A stretch of DNA of 40,283 nucleotides from Saprospiraceae bacterium. Lineage in GTDB: Bacteria > Bacteroidota > Bacteroidia > Chitinophagales > Saprospiraceae. A model generated the notes under the pieces. The model was not told the origin of the DNA. It searched no databases and saw nothing but the letters and a program-made list of their open reading frames with translations. Position numbers and translations under genes: made by a program. Below, piece after piece: positions 18,773-27,941 of the stretch (within the stretch, counting starts at the first letter, position 1; every line of letters starts with the position of its first letter). The DNA lies in NCBI GenBank assembly GCA_029251525.1, contig JAQXDE010000060.1, positions 1 through 40,283 on the forward strand, read 5' to 3'.

Positions 18773-19252
18773 CTAAACCATCTTGGCATGCCAACTTTCT
18801 TTTAATGGAACAATCCATCCACTCTCAAACTCTTCTTTCGTTTTAACCAAATTATTAAATACCAAAGTAGAATCATTTATTTCACCATTATGAAATAATT
18901 GAGCAAAGACATCTCGGTGCGCTATTTTTAACTCATCTTTTATTTTAAAAGCAAAACTCATTCGATCAAAAAAATTTACACCATGATGGTGCCCCATAGC
19001 TTTAATAAAATGAACTGATTTGTCGATCGAACAACCACTCGCTCCAGCTTGACTTTCATCCACCATCAAAATTATAAATTGATTATTCAACACATCTCCA
19101 TGGGATCTTAAAGCTTTGTTGTGGCTGACCCAGTTGGTTGCAAAATTTTTCACTTGTTCTTTTATTTCTGGAACTTCCTCTTCTGTAAATGGTAAGTTAC
19201 TCTGGTAGATCCAAACCCTCGAATTCGCTGGCATTAATTCATATGAAGTCAT
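18773..19252 (-). CDS. Conserved Bacteroidota protein of unknown function
   Basis: A 159-aa soluble protein. The opening 'MPANSRVWIYQSNLPFTEEE' and the central 'ILMVDESQAGASGCSIDKSV' match a protein family widely conserved in Bacteroidota that is often labelled 'ABC transporter ATPase'. The sequence has no Walker A, Walker B or ABC signature, so that label is not supported. A striking 'GHHHGVNFFDR' run of three histidines and the conserved Cys in 'ASGCSID' could suggest metal or redox chemistry, but this is speculation. No operon partner is evident. Confidence 0.8.
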   Translation of the reverse strand: MTSYELMPANSRVWIYQSNLPFTEEEVPEIKEQVKNFATNWVSHNKALRSHGDVLNNQFIILMVDESQAGASGCSIDKSVHFIKAMGHHHGVNFFDRMSFAFKIKDELKIAHRDVFAQLFHNGEINDSTLVFNNLVKTKEEFESGWIVPLKESWHAKMV

Positions 19253-19728
19253 GATAAAATTCTTTTTTATGGTCGTATTCTTAAGAGACTATAATTCAAC
19301 AATTAATTAATGCTCAAGCAAATACCTTTTATTATTAAATGATTATGGATGCAAACGAGCAAAAAATAAACTCATTTTCCTCATCCAAATGTACCTATTA
19401 TTACAAATATTTCCCCATAAAAAGTGATATTCTATCCTATAAGATAATAGGAATTAAAATAGAGAAAAACAGCACTATCTTAAAAAAACCTAATTAAGAT
19501 AGAAGATTGGCCTAATCGCTCAAATCTAAATTAAGATTTAAAAATTGGCCTCTGATATAATGATTAACTGAAAATGAATTCATATAATATGGTAGTGAAT
19601 ATTCTTTTCAAATCGTAATTATTATCATAAGATAAAACAGAAAGTCCGATCAAATTAATTTTGATCGGACTTTTTTACTCTTTAGCTATAAGTATTCAAT
19701 ACTCCTGGTTTATTTTTTTCATTTAACA
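19253..19728. other. Intergenic region with one terminator
   Basis: This region lies upstream of the 18773-19252 gene and downstream of nusB. Apart from the hairpin at 19641-19676, nothing gene-like is visible on either strand. Confidence 0.5.
19641..19676. terminator. Hairpin terminator downstream of nusB
   Basis: AAAGTCCGATCAAA (19641-19654) pairs perfectly with 19660-19673 around a 5-nt loop. The six T residues are on the plus strand; on the minus strand, where nusB is transcribed, the tail is the interrupted T-run CTTTCTGTTTT. It most likely ends the nusB transcript, about 55 bp after the stop codon. Confidence 0.75.
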
Positions 19729-20664
19729 CTAACCCTTTAGACCTCTTCCCTCTTTTTTTATTTTTCCATCATTATCTAGCTGTTTCATTAAACGATCCAA
19801 GATCCCATTAATAAAGTCTTTACTTTTATCAGTACTATAGATTTTTGAAATTTCTACAAATTCATTTAAAGTAACTTTAGTCGGTATTGATGGAAAACTT
19901 AATAATTCACTCAAAGCCATTTTTAGCAAAATCATATCAATTATCGCTACTCGGTCTGAGTCCCAATTTTTTAATGCAGGCTCGATGATAGCCAGTAATT
20001 CATCATTTTCGTTAACTACCATTTCTAGTAAAGCTTCTCCAAATTCTACTGTCGTTTCATCAGTAGGTCGGTAGGCTTCACAAAAAAATTCAGTTACCGG
20101 CAATCCTTTAATTGTTTTTTTCATTGATCCCATAATCAATGATTTGTCATCCATCCAACCAGGAAATGAACCTTCCATTTCATCATCAAAAGACTCATTA
20201 GAAAAACAAAAACGATACAATTGTAATAAAATATCTTTGTGATTTTGGTCTGAATCTTCAGTTTGACTCAAATAAGCTTTGTACTCATCTGACTCAGCGA
20301 AGTCTACATAATATTTTAGATTAGTATCGTCATCAAGAAGATCCTTTATCTTTCTTGCTTTTACCCAATCCCAAAAGCACTTATTATTTACAATAGATTG
20401 TATAAAATCATTATCGTAAACTTTAGGGGTAAAGGCTTTATCCTCAGATGTGGGCAAATATTTGGAAGCACGCTTATCAGCGTCTTTGTGGGAATACTTT
20501 GCAACCTCAATCATTTGCAAAACATTAAACAAATAAAGATCGAAAGACTTATTAATACTCTTTCGATAATGGTTAAGAACTTGATTTAAACTCAAGTCTT
20601 TGTCACGGCTCATTGTGTAGAGCATCTGCATAACTTTAATGCGGATATTTCTTCTACTCAGCAT
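19729..20664 (-). CDS. nusB: Transcription antitermination protein NusB (long Bacteroidota form)
   Basis: RNA-binding factor that joins NusE (S10) at boxA to promote antitermination in rRNA transcription. The 311-aa protein begins 'MLSRRNIRIKVMQMLY', the usual NusB opening (R-R-x-x-R-x-x-x-x-Q-x-L-Y). It ends with the conserved core 'WDSDRVAIIDMILLKMALSEL' and 'KVTLNEFVEISKIYSTDKSKDFINGILDRL', which together contain the NusE-contacting and dimer helices. The middle carries an insertion of about 170 residues relative to the 139-aa E. coli protein, as is normal in Bacteroidota. It is a single gene on the minus strand with a terminator at 19641-19676. Identification is firm. Confidence 0.93.
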   Translation of the reverse strand: MLSRRNIRIKVMQMLYTMSRDKDLSLNQVLNHYRKSINKSFDLYLFNVLQMIEVAKYSHKDADKRASKYLPTSEDKAFTPKVYDNDFIQSIVNNKCFWDWVKARKIKDLLDDDTNLKYYVDFAESDEYKAYLSQTEDSDQNHKDILLQLYRFCFSNESFDDEMEGSFPGWMDDKSLIMGSMKKTIKGLPVTEFFCEAYRPTDETTVEFGEALLEMVVNENDELLAIIEPALKNWDSDRVAIIDMILLKMALSELLSFPSIPTKVTLNEFVEISKIYSTDKSKDFINGILDRLMKQLDNDGKIKKEGRGLKG

Positions 20665-21100
20665 AAGAATTTAAAGTGTTTATACTTTTCTATAAGGTAC
20701 AAAGAAAGTTCTTTTTTTAAATATACAATAAGTTTTTGCTGAATAAATTATTCAGATCATCATCTAGTTCTTAGCTCTTGATTTTCTTTTCAGCAAGGAA
20801 TGGAATTAAGCATGATTAAATTAAGATTGTAAATTCTAAAAAGGTAAATAAAGGACGAGTGATTTCTTTATTCTAAAAAAGACTACATCTGAACAAACCT
20901 TATCAAATATAAATTGTAATTGATTTGACACTTATCAATTCCTCAATTTTAAACCAAGGGTAAAATGCTACTTTTGGCAATTTAAAAATTTAAAAATATT
21001 TCTACTTTTCCAATTGATATTTAAACAATTCTAAACATTTTAGCCAAAAAAAGTTAATCGTAATTGTTTTTACTAACTGTTTATCAAACAAAAATAATTT
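20665..21100. other. Divergent intergenic region between nusB and the LVIVD protein gene
   Basis: It contains one exact TAnnTTTG element on the plus strand (20969-20976) and, close to nusB on the minus strand, a near-match (CAAAGAAA at 20700-20707, reading TTTCTTTG). No coding stretch or hairpin was recognised. Confidence 0.5.
20969..20976 (+). promoter_or_regulatory. Candidate -7 promoter element (TACTTTTG) for the LVIVD protein gene
   Basis: Exact TAnnTTTG match; it would give a leader of about 118 nt before the ATG at 21101. No -33 TTG is found at the right spacing. Confidence 0.35.
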
Positions 21101-23467
21101 ATGAAAAAAATTTTATTTATATCAGTTTTATGTCTTTCATCTTTGATCATAACAGCACAACTTAATGTATCATTTGTTGGTGCTCTTCCATACTCTCAAG
21201 AATTGAGTGACATATGGGGATATGCAGCTCCTGATGGCACTGAATATGCTCTTGTTGGTGTTGCAAATGGAACATCAATTGTTTCTCTAGCTAACCCCTC
21301 TGATCCTACTGAAGTTGGTTTTATTCAAGGTGCTCAATCTACATGGAGAGATATAAAAACATATGGTAATTTTGCGTTTGTAACAACTGATCAAGGCTCA
21401 GATGGTTTGTTAATTATTGATATGACCAATCTTCCCTCATCTTTTGATTCTTATTTTTGGAAACCACAATTACTCAACGGAACTCTAGAAACTTGCCACA
21501 ATATCTATATTGACGAAGATGGTTGGATGTATTTAGCCGGTTGTAATTTAAATAACGGAGCAGTAATGATTTTTGATGTTTTTACAGACTCTTATAACCC
21601 TGTTTTTGTTAATAATATTCAAGGAAGTTATGCCCATGATGTATTTGCAAAAGGAAATAACATGTATTCTTCTAACCTAACCAATGGTTTACAAATTTTT
21701 GATATAGCTAACAAAGTAGATATTCAACTAGAAGGAGTTCAAACTACTCCATTCAACTTTACTCATAATGCTTGGTCAACAGACGATAATAATTTTGTTT
21801 TCACAACTGATGAATTGGCTAATGCTCCAGTTGGATCTTATGATGTTTCCAATTTAAATGATATAAAAGAAATGGATCAATTTCGACCAACCAACACACT
21901 TGGGGAGGGAGTAATTCCTCACAATGTTCATGTTTGGAACAACTATGTAATTGTTTCATATTATTCTGATGGCTGCATTGTCCTAGATGCAACACATCCA
22001 GACAACTTAATTGAGGTTGGCAACTTTGATACATTTATCCCAACTAGTACGGGATTTAGTGGAGCTTGGGGAGCATATCCATATCTACCTTCTGGTCTCA
22101 TTTTAATTTCAGATATTGAAAGCGGATTATTTGTTTTGCAACCTAATTATGTTCAAGGCTGCTACCTTGAGGGGCAGGTAACTGATGCTAATACTAATGC
22201 ATTTATTAGTGGTGCAGAAATCACCATTGACGCACCAGCTCCAAATATTGATTATTCTGATAATGTTGGAGAATATAAAACAGGACAAGCTATTTCTGGA
22301 ACCTTTAATGTTACTTTTACTAAGATGGGTTATTTCCCATTGACTACTTCAGCTGTCTTCGAAAATGGAATAATCACAATACTTGACGTTCAGATGAATC
22401 CAATCGAAACTATTGATATGATTGGCAATACTTTAAAAACTGCTGATGGCACATCTCTAGCAGGTGTTGCTGTAGTTGCTCAATATAGCGATGGAACAAT
22501 CTATTCTACTGTCTCAAATGGTGATGGTACCTTTATATTAAATAATATTTTAGAAGGTGATTATCAGTTATTTGCGGGGAAATGGGGTTACTTGCACGCT
22601 GTTGAGTTGCTTACAATTAACCAAACTAACAATTCTGTTTCACTGAGCTTGAGTGAGGGATACCAAGATGATTTCTTTTTTGATTTCAATTGGGAAATCA
22701 ATAATTCCGCCCAAACGGGAATGTGGGAGTTAGGGGAACCAGAGGGAACAATATATGAAGGGAATCAAAGTAATCCAGGCATGGATGTAGATGGAGATTT
22801 AGGAATAGAATGTTATGTAACAGGAAATGATGGTGGAGATGTTGGTAATGATGATATTGATAATGGAATAACTCAACTTATTTCTCCTGTAATGGATCTT
22901 ACAACATACACTCAACCTATTGTAAAATATCGAACTTGGTTTTTTAACGACGCAGGAATTGGTAACCCAAATGACGATTTTATTATTTCAGTGTCAAATG
23001 GTTCTGATGAAGTTATTTTAGAAACCATAACAGAATCAGCATCTGAATGGAGGTCTGAATCCTCTTTTGACCTTTCAGGCATTATCAATATTACAAACAA
23101 CATGACAATGATTTTTACTGCTCAAGATAAACCAAGTGGACATTTAGTTGAAGCTGGATTGGATGCATTTGTCATTGAAGAGGGCATGCCAACTTCGGCT
23201 GTGAACTTGCAAACAAGAGGAATTGATTTTCAGGTTTACCCTAATCCATTCGAAAAAAGAACTTTTGTTGAATTAGATTTTGACAATGTATTTAATCGAG
23301 CTCAAGTAAACGTATTTAATGTTTTAGGACGATTAGTTGAAACTATAAACATTGAAAATAACACGAATAAAATTGAGGTTGGACAAAATTGGAACTCCGG
23401 AATTTATTTAATTAACCTTAAAGTTGATGGAAAAAATCTTCATACTTTAAAGTTAGTAAAGCAATAA
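21101..23467 (+). CDS. LVIVD-repeat (choice-of-anchor B) secreted protein with T9SS sorting domain
   Basis: Secreted 788-aa protein. The signal peptide ends 'SLIITAQ' (about residue 20). Residues 21-350 form a beta-propeller-like LVIVD region of the choice-of-anchor-B type: 'DIWGYAAPDGTEYALVG', 'GTSIVSLANPSDPTEVGF', 'DGLLIIDMTNLP', 'HNVHVWNNYVIVSYY'. Two CarboxypepD-regulatory (CnaB-like) modules follow, at about 352-430 ('LEGQVTDANTNAFISGAEI') and 435-510 ('DGTFILNNILEGDYQLFAG'), then a MAM/jelly-roll-like region to about 690. The final 80 residues are a T9SS type-A domain beginning 'FQVYPNPFEKRTFVEL' and ending 'LHTLKLVKQ'. No catalytic site is recognised; it probably binds or displays at the cell surface. 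It converges with the trypsin-like peptidase gene across a shared terminator. Confidence 0.9.
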   Translation: MKKILFISVLCLSSLIITAQLNVSFVGALPYSQELSDIWGYAAPDGTEYALVGVANGTSIVSLANPSDPTEVGFIQGAQSTWRDIKTYGNFAFVTTDQGSDGLLIIDMTNLPSSFDSYFWKPQLLNGTLETCHNIYIDEDGWMYLAGCNLNNGAVMIFDVFTDSYNPVFVNNIQGSYAHDVFAKGNNMYSSNLTNGLQIFDIANKVDIQLEGVQTTPFNFTHNAWSTDDNNFVFTTDELANAPVGSYDVSNLNDIKEMDQFRPTNTLGEGVIPHNVHVWNNYVIVSYYSDGCIVLDATHPDNLIEVGNFDTFIPTSTGFSGAWGAYPYLPSGLILISDIESGLFVLQPNYVQGCYLEGQVTDANTNAFISGAEITIDAPAPNIDYSDNVGEYKTGQAISGTFNVTFTKMGYFPLTTSAVFENGIITILDVQMNPIETIDMIGNTLKTADGTSLAGVAVVAQYSDGTIYSTVSNGDGTFILNNILEGDYQLFAGKWGYLHAVELLTINQTNNSVSLSLSEGYQDDFFFDFNWEINNSAQTGMWELGEPEGTIYEGNQSNPGMDVDGDLGIECYVTGNDGGDVGNDDIDNGITQLISPVMDLTTYTQPIVKYRTWFFNDAGIGNPNDDFIISVSNGSDEVILETITESASEWRSESSFDLSGIINITNNMTMIFTAQDKPSGHLVEAGLDAFVIEEGMPTSAVNLQTRGIDFQVYPNPFEKRTFVELDFDNVFNRAQVNVFNVLGRLVETINIENNTNKIEVGQNWNSGIYLINLKVDGKNLHTLKLVKQ

Positions 23468-23486
23468 ATAAATGACTTTAGAATGA

Positions 23487-23527
23487 AAAGAGGTGTTAAC
23501 ACTAATGTGCTAACACCTCTTTCTTTT
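23487..23527. terminator. Bidirectional terminator between convergent secreted-protein genes
   Basis: A 16-bp stem (23487-23502 with 23507-23522) containing one mismatch closes a 4-nt TAAT loop, with T-rich sequence after it on the plus strand and TTTTC on the minus strand. It lies 20-30 bp from both stop codons. Confidence 0.8.
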
Positions 23528-23551
23528 CTAATTGTGTTGTATATGTTATAG

Positions 23552-25501
23552 TTATAGAGCTGAACCATTTACATCGCCAATCTTGATTGCTACAAAATTT
23601 TGATCTTGCATATTTGTTAGAATTGGTGTGTAAATAATGCTTTCAGGAAAAGGACCAGAAAAAGGATCAGATGGATCAGGAAAATTGAATTCAGATGGAA
23701 CAAATCTCCAAGAATTATTATTTGGAAAAGTTGGATCTAAAAGCAAAATAACTTTTTGAACAAAGACCATATCGAAGATATTTACGGTACCGTCATTATT
23801 TACATCTGCCGCAATTATTTGATAAGGCGTAAGGGGCGTACCCAACCCTAGTATATGTTGTCTCATCAATACTAAATCAAAAACATTTACCCCATTCCTA
23901 TGATCATCATTTCTAAATGGAGTAATCATAAAATCTTCTCCATTTGTCAAATCAAACGCTTCATATCCACCATTAGCTTGATTATTAAAAGTAATTGATG
24001 AAGAACCTGTCACTTGAATTTCTACATTCTGAACGGCCGTTCCATTTTCTTTTTGAATATTTCCAAACACAGTTGAACTATTATTCAATGCAGGATTATC
24101 AATTCCGGCCAATTGAGTAAAACCCACATTGATAGGATCTAACCATTCCTTTAATCGTGAAGTTGAATCTGCTCCATCATCCCAAGAAACCGAAAATTTT
24201 CCATCGTATGTTATTAAGTTATCGCAAACGATAGTAGGTCCTCCATGCAGTTGGCCAACAATATATCCATCTTGATTAAACAAAGGTGATCCAGAGGAGC
24301 CTCCCTCAATTGTTCCATGATCAAAAGTAGATCTCCAATGTGAGTGTGGAGGTGTAATGATTCCATCTCCCCAATTAATCATGTGTGGATAACTAGTTAA
24401 GGCTTGAGTATCTACTGCTAATTTCATTACGTCTCCAAACGGATGATGAATTTGAATCGAATTTTCAGGAGGAGTATTTAATCTATTCCAGCCATTAAAA
24501 TAAGCATTATACGACGAGGGAATATTTGCAAAAAGTTCTAATAATAGGAAGTCAGATACTGTAGACCCTGAGACAATTTCTCCTCCTAAAATTGATTGAA
24601 TAGGAGGTTCATCAACTTCATTGTCACAAGTTGAAAAAGCATAATTAAAATCATATCGCCAAAGTTCAAAGTCTGCAATATTATTTCCTAAAAATCCACA
24701 ATGGTTAGCAGTTAAAACATATGGAGTACCGTCATTACTAGTATTATTAATTAACGATCCTGAACACCAACCAACACCAGTGTTGTAAACAGTCAATATT
24801 CTAACGACTCCTCTTTTTTGATCTTCCACATCATCTCCTAAGGGACAATTTGCATTAATGTTACATCCTAAAGATTGTCCAAATCCAGTGTAAGTCTGAA
24901 AAGGATCGTCGGATATAAATTTTTCCCTATCGTAGGCTTGCATAATTCTATTGATCTCAAATCGACCTTGCCCCTTAGCGTACCAGGGTTCAAAATATTC
25001 AATCGTCGCAGATTCTCCATCAATCATTCCAGTCATAAATTTTCCAGAATCCGAATTATTTAAACTAGAGTAACCACCTAAAATCTGTTTTTGACTTTGG
25101 CTATAAACAAATAATCGTGCACCATTAGGTAAGTAGAAGTTTTTGTAAAAAATAAATAAGCCAAGTGCGTCATCTGCTTTAATTTTTAATTTCCATACTC
25201 GACCTCCATCCGCTAAATCCACCCATTTACCAGAATTGCTTAGGGTATAATTAACAACTACAGGAGCAGCAAATCGATTTGAACTATTTTCTTTATCTTC
25301 CTTCTTCAGCCTATTCATATTTAAAGCAGGCACCTGCACAGCTTTATTATCCTCCGAAAAGGCAGATTGATTTTTTGGCAAAAAACTTATTGGAGTTCCT
25401 CCGAGCGACCGCTGGGCAACAATTATCGAAGTATTAGATAAAAGAAAGAAAAATAAGCAGAGTGCAGAGTAACGTAATGTGAGATGACGTTTCAAGATCA
25501 T
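23552..25501 (-). CDS. Secreted trypsin-like (lysyl-endopeptidase-type) peptidase with dockerin repeats
   Basis: A 649-aa exported protein with a signal peptide (about 1-29, 'CLFFFLLSNTSIIVAQ'). The chymotrypsin-fold domain has a complete triad: His267 in 'YVLTANHCGF', Asp317 in 'STVSDFLLLEL', and Ser405 in 'GGSSGSPLF', with paired cysteines (such as Cys246 and Cys268) as in lysyl endopeptidases. Residues about 535-600 hold a type I dockerin pair, 'HRNGVNVFDLVLMRQHILG' and 'ADVNNDGTVNIFDMVFVQ', each with calcium-loop Asp/Asn positions (the first is less complete). The protein ends 'FVAIKIGDVNGSAL', a Saprospiraceae-style closing segment, with no T9SS C-terminal domain after it. It may be released to the periplasm or attached through another partner; no cohesin domain is recognised in this window. 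Confidence 0.9.
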   Translation of the reverse strand: MILKRHLTLRYSALCLFFFLLSNTSIIVAQRSLGGTPISFLPKNQSAFSEDNKAVQVPALNMNRLKKEDKENSSNRFAAPVVVNYTLSNSGKWVDLADGGRVWKLKIKADDALGLFIFYKNFYLPNGARLFVYSQSQKQILGGYSSLNNSDSGKFMTGMIDGESATIEYFEPWYAKGQGRFEINRIMQAYDREKFISDDPFQTYTGFGQSLGCNINANCPLGDDVEDQKRGVVRILTVYNTGVGWCSGSLINNTSNDGTPYVLTANHCGFLGNNIADFELWRYDFNYAFSTCDNEVDEPPIQSILGGEIVSGSTVSDFLLLELFANIPSSYNAYFNGWNRLNTPPENSIQIHHPFGDVMKLAVDTQALTSYPHMINWGDGIITPPHSHWRSTFDHGTIEGGSSGSPLFNQDGYIVGQLHGGPTIVCDNLITYDGKFSVSWDDGADSTSRLKEWLDPINVGFTQLAGIDNPALNNSSTVFGNIQKENGTAVQNVEIQVTGSSSITFNNQANGGYEAFDLTNGEDFMITPFRNDDHRNGVNVFDLVLMRQHILGLGTPLTPYQIIAADVNNDGTVNIFDMVFVQKVILLLDPTFPNNNSWRFVPSEFNFPDPSDPFSGPFPESIIYTPILTNMQDQNFVAIKIGDVNGSAL

Positions 25502-25712
25502 GGGTAAATGAGATTTGTTCGTAAAGGATTATAATATAAATAAGGGAAATATTCGTAAAGTTAATCTCTTTGGTTCAATATTACAAATGTCTATTTTTTC
25601 AAATATTAATCATACCCTTTTTAGGTTAATCTTTTGGATAAACCAACTTTAGAAAATGATTTTATTACCTTTTAATAAAAGTCACTTTAAGAAGTCAGAT
25701 TAAAATTTTAGC

Positions 25713-25720
25713 TACTTTTG
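25713..25720 (+). promoter_or_regulatory. Candidate -7 promoter element (TACTTTTG) of an apparently leaderless gene
   Basis: Exact TAnnTTTG match ending at 25720. Transcription would be expected to begin about 6-7 bases later, at 25726-25728, right at the ATG at 25729. An alternative GTG start at 25720 would lie inside this element, so the element decides in favour of the ATG. Confidence 0.55.
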
Positions 25721-25728
25721 TGGCAGAT

Positions 25729-26670
25729 ATGAAAAAATGTAATTCTTGTAATACTTCAATTTTAGAAAATGCTCGCTTTTGCCACAATTGTGGATTACAT
25801 ATTATATCAAAAACTATCACTTGTCCTGATTGCTATACTTCTAATCCCCCAAATACAGCTTTTTGTAAAACATGCGGTTACTTTTTCTCCTCATTGAAAA
25901 CGCCAGAAGAATCATATGATACTAAATACTCCTTCAACTACCGGGAAACCAATTCAATTTCAGGTGATTTAAAAAAATATTTCTTCATTGATTTCAAAGT
26001 GAAAATTAAAGAAGAACAAGATCTTAAAAAGTTTGATCAATATTTAGATCGATTTAATGATTCAGATTTTGGAAAAAACTTTAACATACGTTTAAACCAA
26101 CTGGCTGAAGAAGTATATTCTATTCATGCAAGGCAGGAGACTATGTATAATCAGAAAATTGATAGTTATGTATCCAGTAATTTTACTAATTTGCTCGATC
26201 ACTTCATCATCCTTTTTTGCCAAGACTTAAATTCTACTCAATTATCTGAAGAAATATTGTCTTACCATGATGCGAAAAAAGAAACAGTTGATTTACAATT
26301 ATTGATTTTGGACTACTTAAATTTGAAAGTTGAGAAAGAGGATTTTTTTATTGATTTTGTCACCATGCCTATCAAAAAATTACGAAATGCAAGTATTTCC
26401 TTTTTATTCCCTGAAAAGGATGAAAAAATAATGCTTGTCACGGATCAAACTATTTTTGGATCTTGTAAGGAAGGTTTTTCTATAACTGAAGAAGGAATCT
26501 ATTGGAAAGCACATTTCGAAAAAGCTAAAAAAGTTCTTTTCCGCGATCTTATATCTATCAAAAAGGAGAAAAATTGGATCACCATTAACGGGTATTTTTT
26601 CAATGTAAGCCCTAATATAAATGTAAAAATGATGAGGTTGTTACGAAAATTAAAACTAATCTATTCCTAA
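25729..26670 (+). CDS. Double zinc-ribbon protein with C-terminal beta domain
   Basis: A cytosolic protein of 313 aa (from the ATG at 25729) with two zinc ribbons at the N-terminus: Cys4, Cys7, Cys18, Cys21 ('CNSCNTS' and 'FCHNCG') and Cys32, Cys35, Cys46, Cys49 ('CPDC' and 'FCKTCG'). A helical middle region of about 170 residues follows. The last 90 residues look like a small beta barrel of the bacterial PH-like type ('ISFLFPEKDEKIMLVTD', 'FRDLISIKKEKNWITINGYF'). Such zinc-ribbon plus accessory-domain proteins are common and have no fixed function; protein or nucleic-acid binding is possible. No obvious operon partner: the 1.5 kb downstream is a non-coding/pseudogene region. The promoter overlap implies a leaderless transcript. 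Confidence 0.82.
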   Translation: MKKCNSCNTSILENARFCHNCGLHIISKTITCPDCYTSNPPNTAFCKTCGYFFSSLKTPEESYDTKYSFNYRETNSISGDLKKYFFIDFKVKIKEEQDLKKFDQYLDRFNDSDFGKNFNIRLNQLAEEVYSIHARQETMYNQKIDSYVSSNFTNLLDHFIILFCQDLNSTQLSEEILSYHDAKKETVDLQLLILDYLNLKVEKEDFFIDFVTMPIKKLRNASISFLFPEKDEKIMLVTDQTIFGSCKEGFSITEEGIYWKAHFEKAKKVLFRDLISIKKEKNWITINGYFFNVSPNINVKMMRLLRKLKLIYS

Positions 26671-26737
26671 TATTTATCTGAAAAGATTAGATCTAAACTT
26701 CTTACTTTCTATTACTTGTATTTTTTTGATTTGTAAT

Positions 26738-26782
26738 AAAAAAAAACGCCATCCAGCGTAGGAGATTCTTTGCTAGATGACG
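26738..26782 (-). terminator. Minus-strand rho-independent terminator
   Basis: Read on the minus strand, CGTCATCTAGC pairs over 11 bp, including two G-U wobbles, with GCTGGATGGCG, immediately followed by nine U. The plus strand has two mismatches and no T-run, so the polarity is clear. It is about 315 bp beyond the CRTAC1 pseudogene end and was probably that gene's terminator. Confidence 0.75.
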
Positions 26783-27096
26783 AATGTGTTCAAATGGGAT
26801 AGATATCTCGAAGGAGGAAATCCCCTGAAAGTACAATTACTTTAGTAAATGGAATATTTTTTTACAACACTACAAAGTGTGAAAATCAGAATTTGGGCTA
26901 ATGATATGTATAAAATTTAGGCAAAGAGATTTTCTCTTTCCAAATAAATGAATGCAAATTTAAAATAAAATCATAAAATATGAAAAAAATACCATATAAA
27001 AATCTCCCTTGATTTAACTTGTTTTACAAAAATGCTAGATTTATCTATACTTCAAATTAATTATAAAATAATATGATAATTAGATCCAGACAATTA

Positions 27097-27941
27097 CTAG
27101 TAAATACTCCAAAAACTCGCTCCAACAGCTACGGTTATATAAATATCGCTAGAAAATACATCTTCTATTTCCACCTCTAAATAAGTCCTCGCTTCAAACG
27201 CTTTTTGGTTAACTGTTTTATCTCAATATTGAAAAGTTCTCCATTTGTTTTGCTGTTGCTAGGTTTTTTATAAAATTCATTCGTAAAAAACCTCCTATTA
27301 GTTGATAAAAATCTTAATCTCCAACATTATCAAAATCAGCAAAACTCACCCCATTCCCTTTTTGTAACTTTCCAAATCTATCAGCTATAATTACATCTTG
27401 AAAATCTTTTCCATTGTTCTTTTAAAGAACTCTTTTTGAAACAATTGCTGGATAATTAAAGGCTTCTGTTCCTAAATAAAATTCAAGTAATCCATCATTA
27501 TTGACATCGTCAACAATTACACTCCCTGACCAAGGTCCTCTTTTAATTCCTGATTGTTGAGTGATATCATCAATATTTCGTATTGCCCATGTTCAGATAC
27601 AATTTATCTTTTACCGTAATTTCCCGCAAAATACAAATCTTACAGGCCATCATCATTGATATCCATAACTGCTAACCCTTCCCATTGAAAACCTCATCTA
27701 CCAGAATATGATTATAAGTTTAGCCTTTATTTATTTGATTAATAAAGTTAATTAGATTTTCATTTGAAGGTAAGATTTTGAATATTGGAGATGCTTTTCC
27801 ATTTTAACCTGTTGCTGTAATTGAAGGTTTTGTTTCTTGGCAACTAGACGAAATTACGAAAGAGGTTTTAGGTAATAAAATAACGATTGAATTTCTATAG
27901 TTCAAGATGACTCTTGAATTAGAATTATATGAAAACAACAT
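27097..27941 (-). pseudogene. Decayed CRTAC1-family lipoprotein gene (FG-GAP/VCBS plus ASPIC/UnbV)
   Basis: The minus strand encodes, in fragments across several frames, the ordered landmarks of a CRTAC1-type protein. First comes a lipoprotein-like signal around 'VISSSCQETKPS', then 'FKILPSNENLINFINQINKG', then FG-GAP repeats 'AVMDINDDGL-stop-DLYFAGNYGK', 'KLYLNMGNTKY', 'DDITQQSGIKRGPWSGS', 'VIVDDVNNDGLLEFYLGTEA', 'NNGKDFQDVIIADRFG', 'KGNGVSFADFDNVGD-stop-DFY', and finally the ASPIC/UnbV-like 'EVEIEDVFSSDIYITVAVGA'. At least six internal stops and several frameshifts separate them, and the tail is truncated. Intact relatives are surface or periplasmic proteins of roughly 450-1100 aa. The order of landmarks is conserved, so this is decay in place, not a rearrangement. 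Boundaries are approximate. Confidence 0.85.

Noticed and set aside
18773-19252. ABC transporter ATPase
   Set aside because: The family is often labelled so, but the protein has no Walker A, Walker B or signature motif and is only 159 aa.
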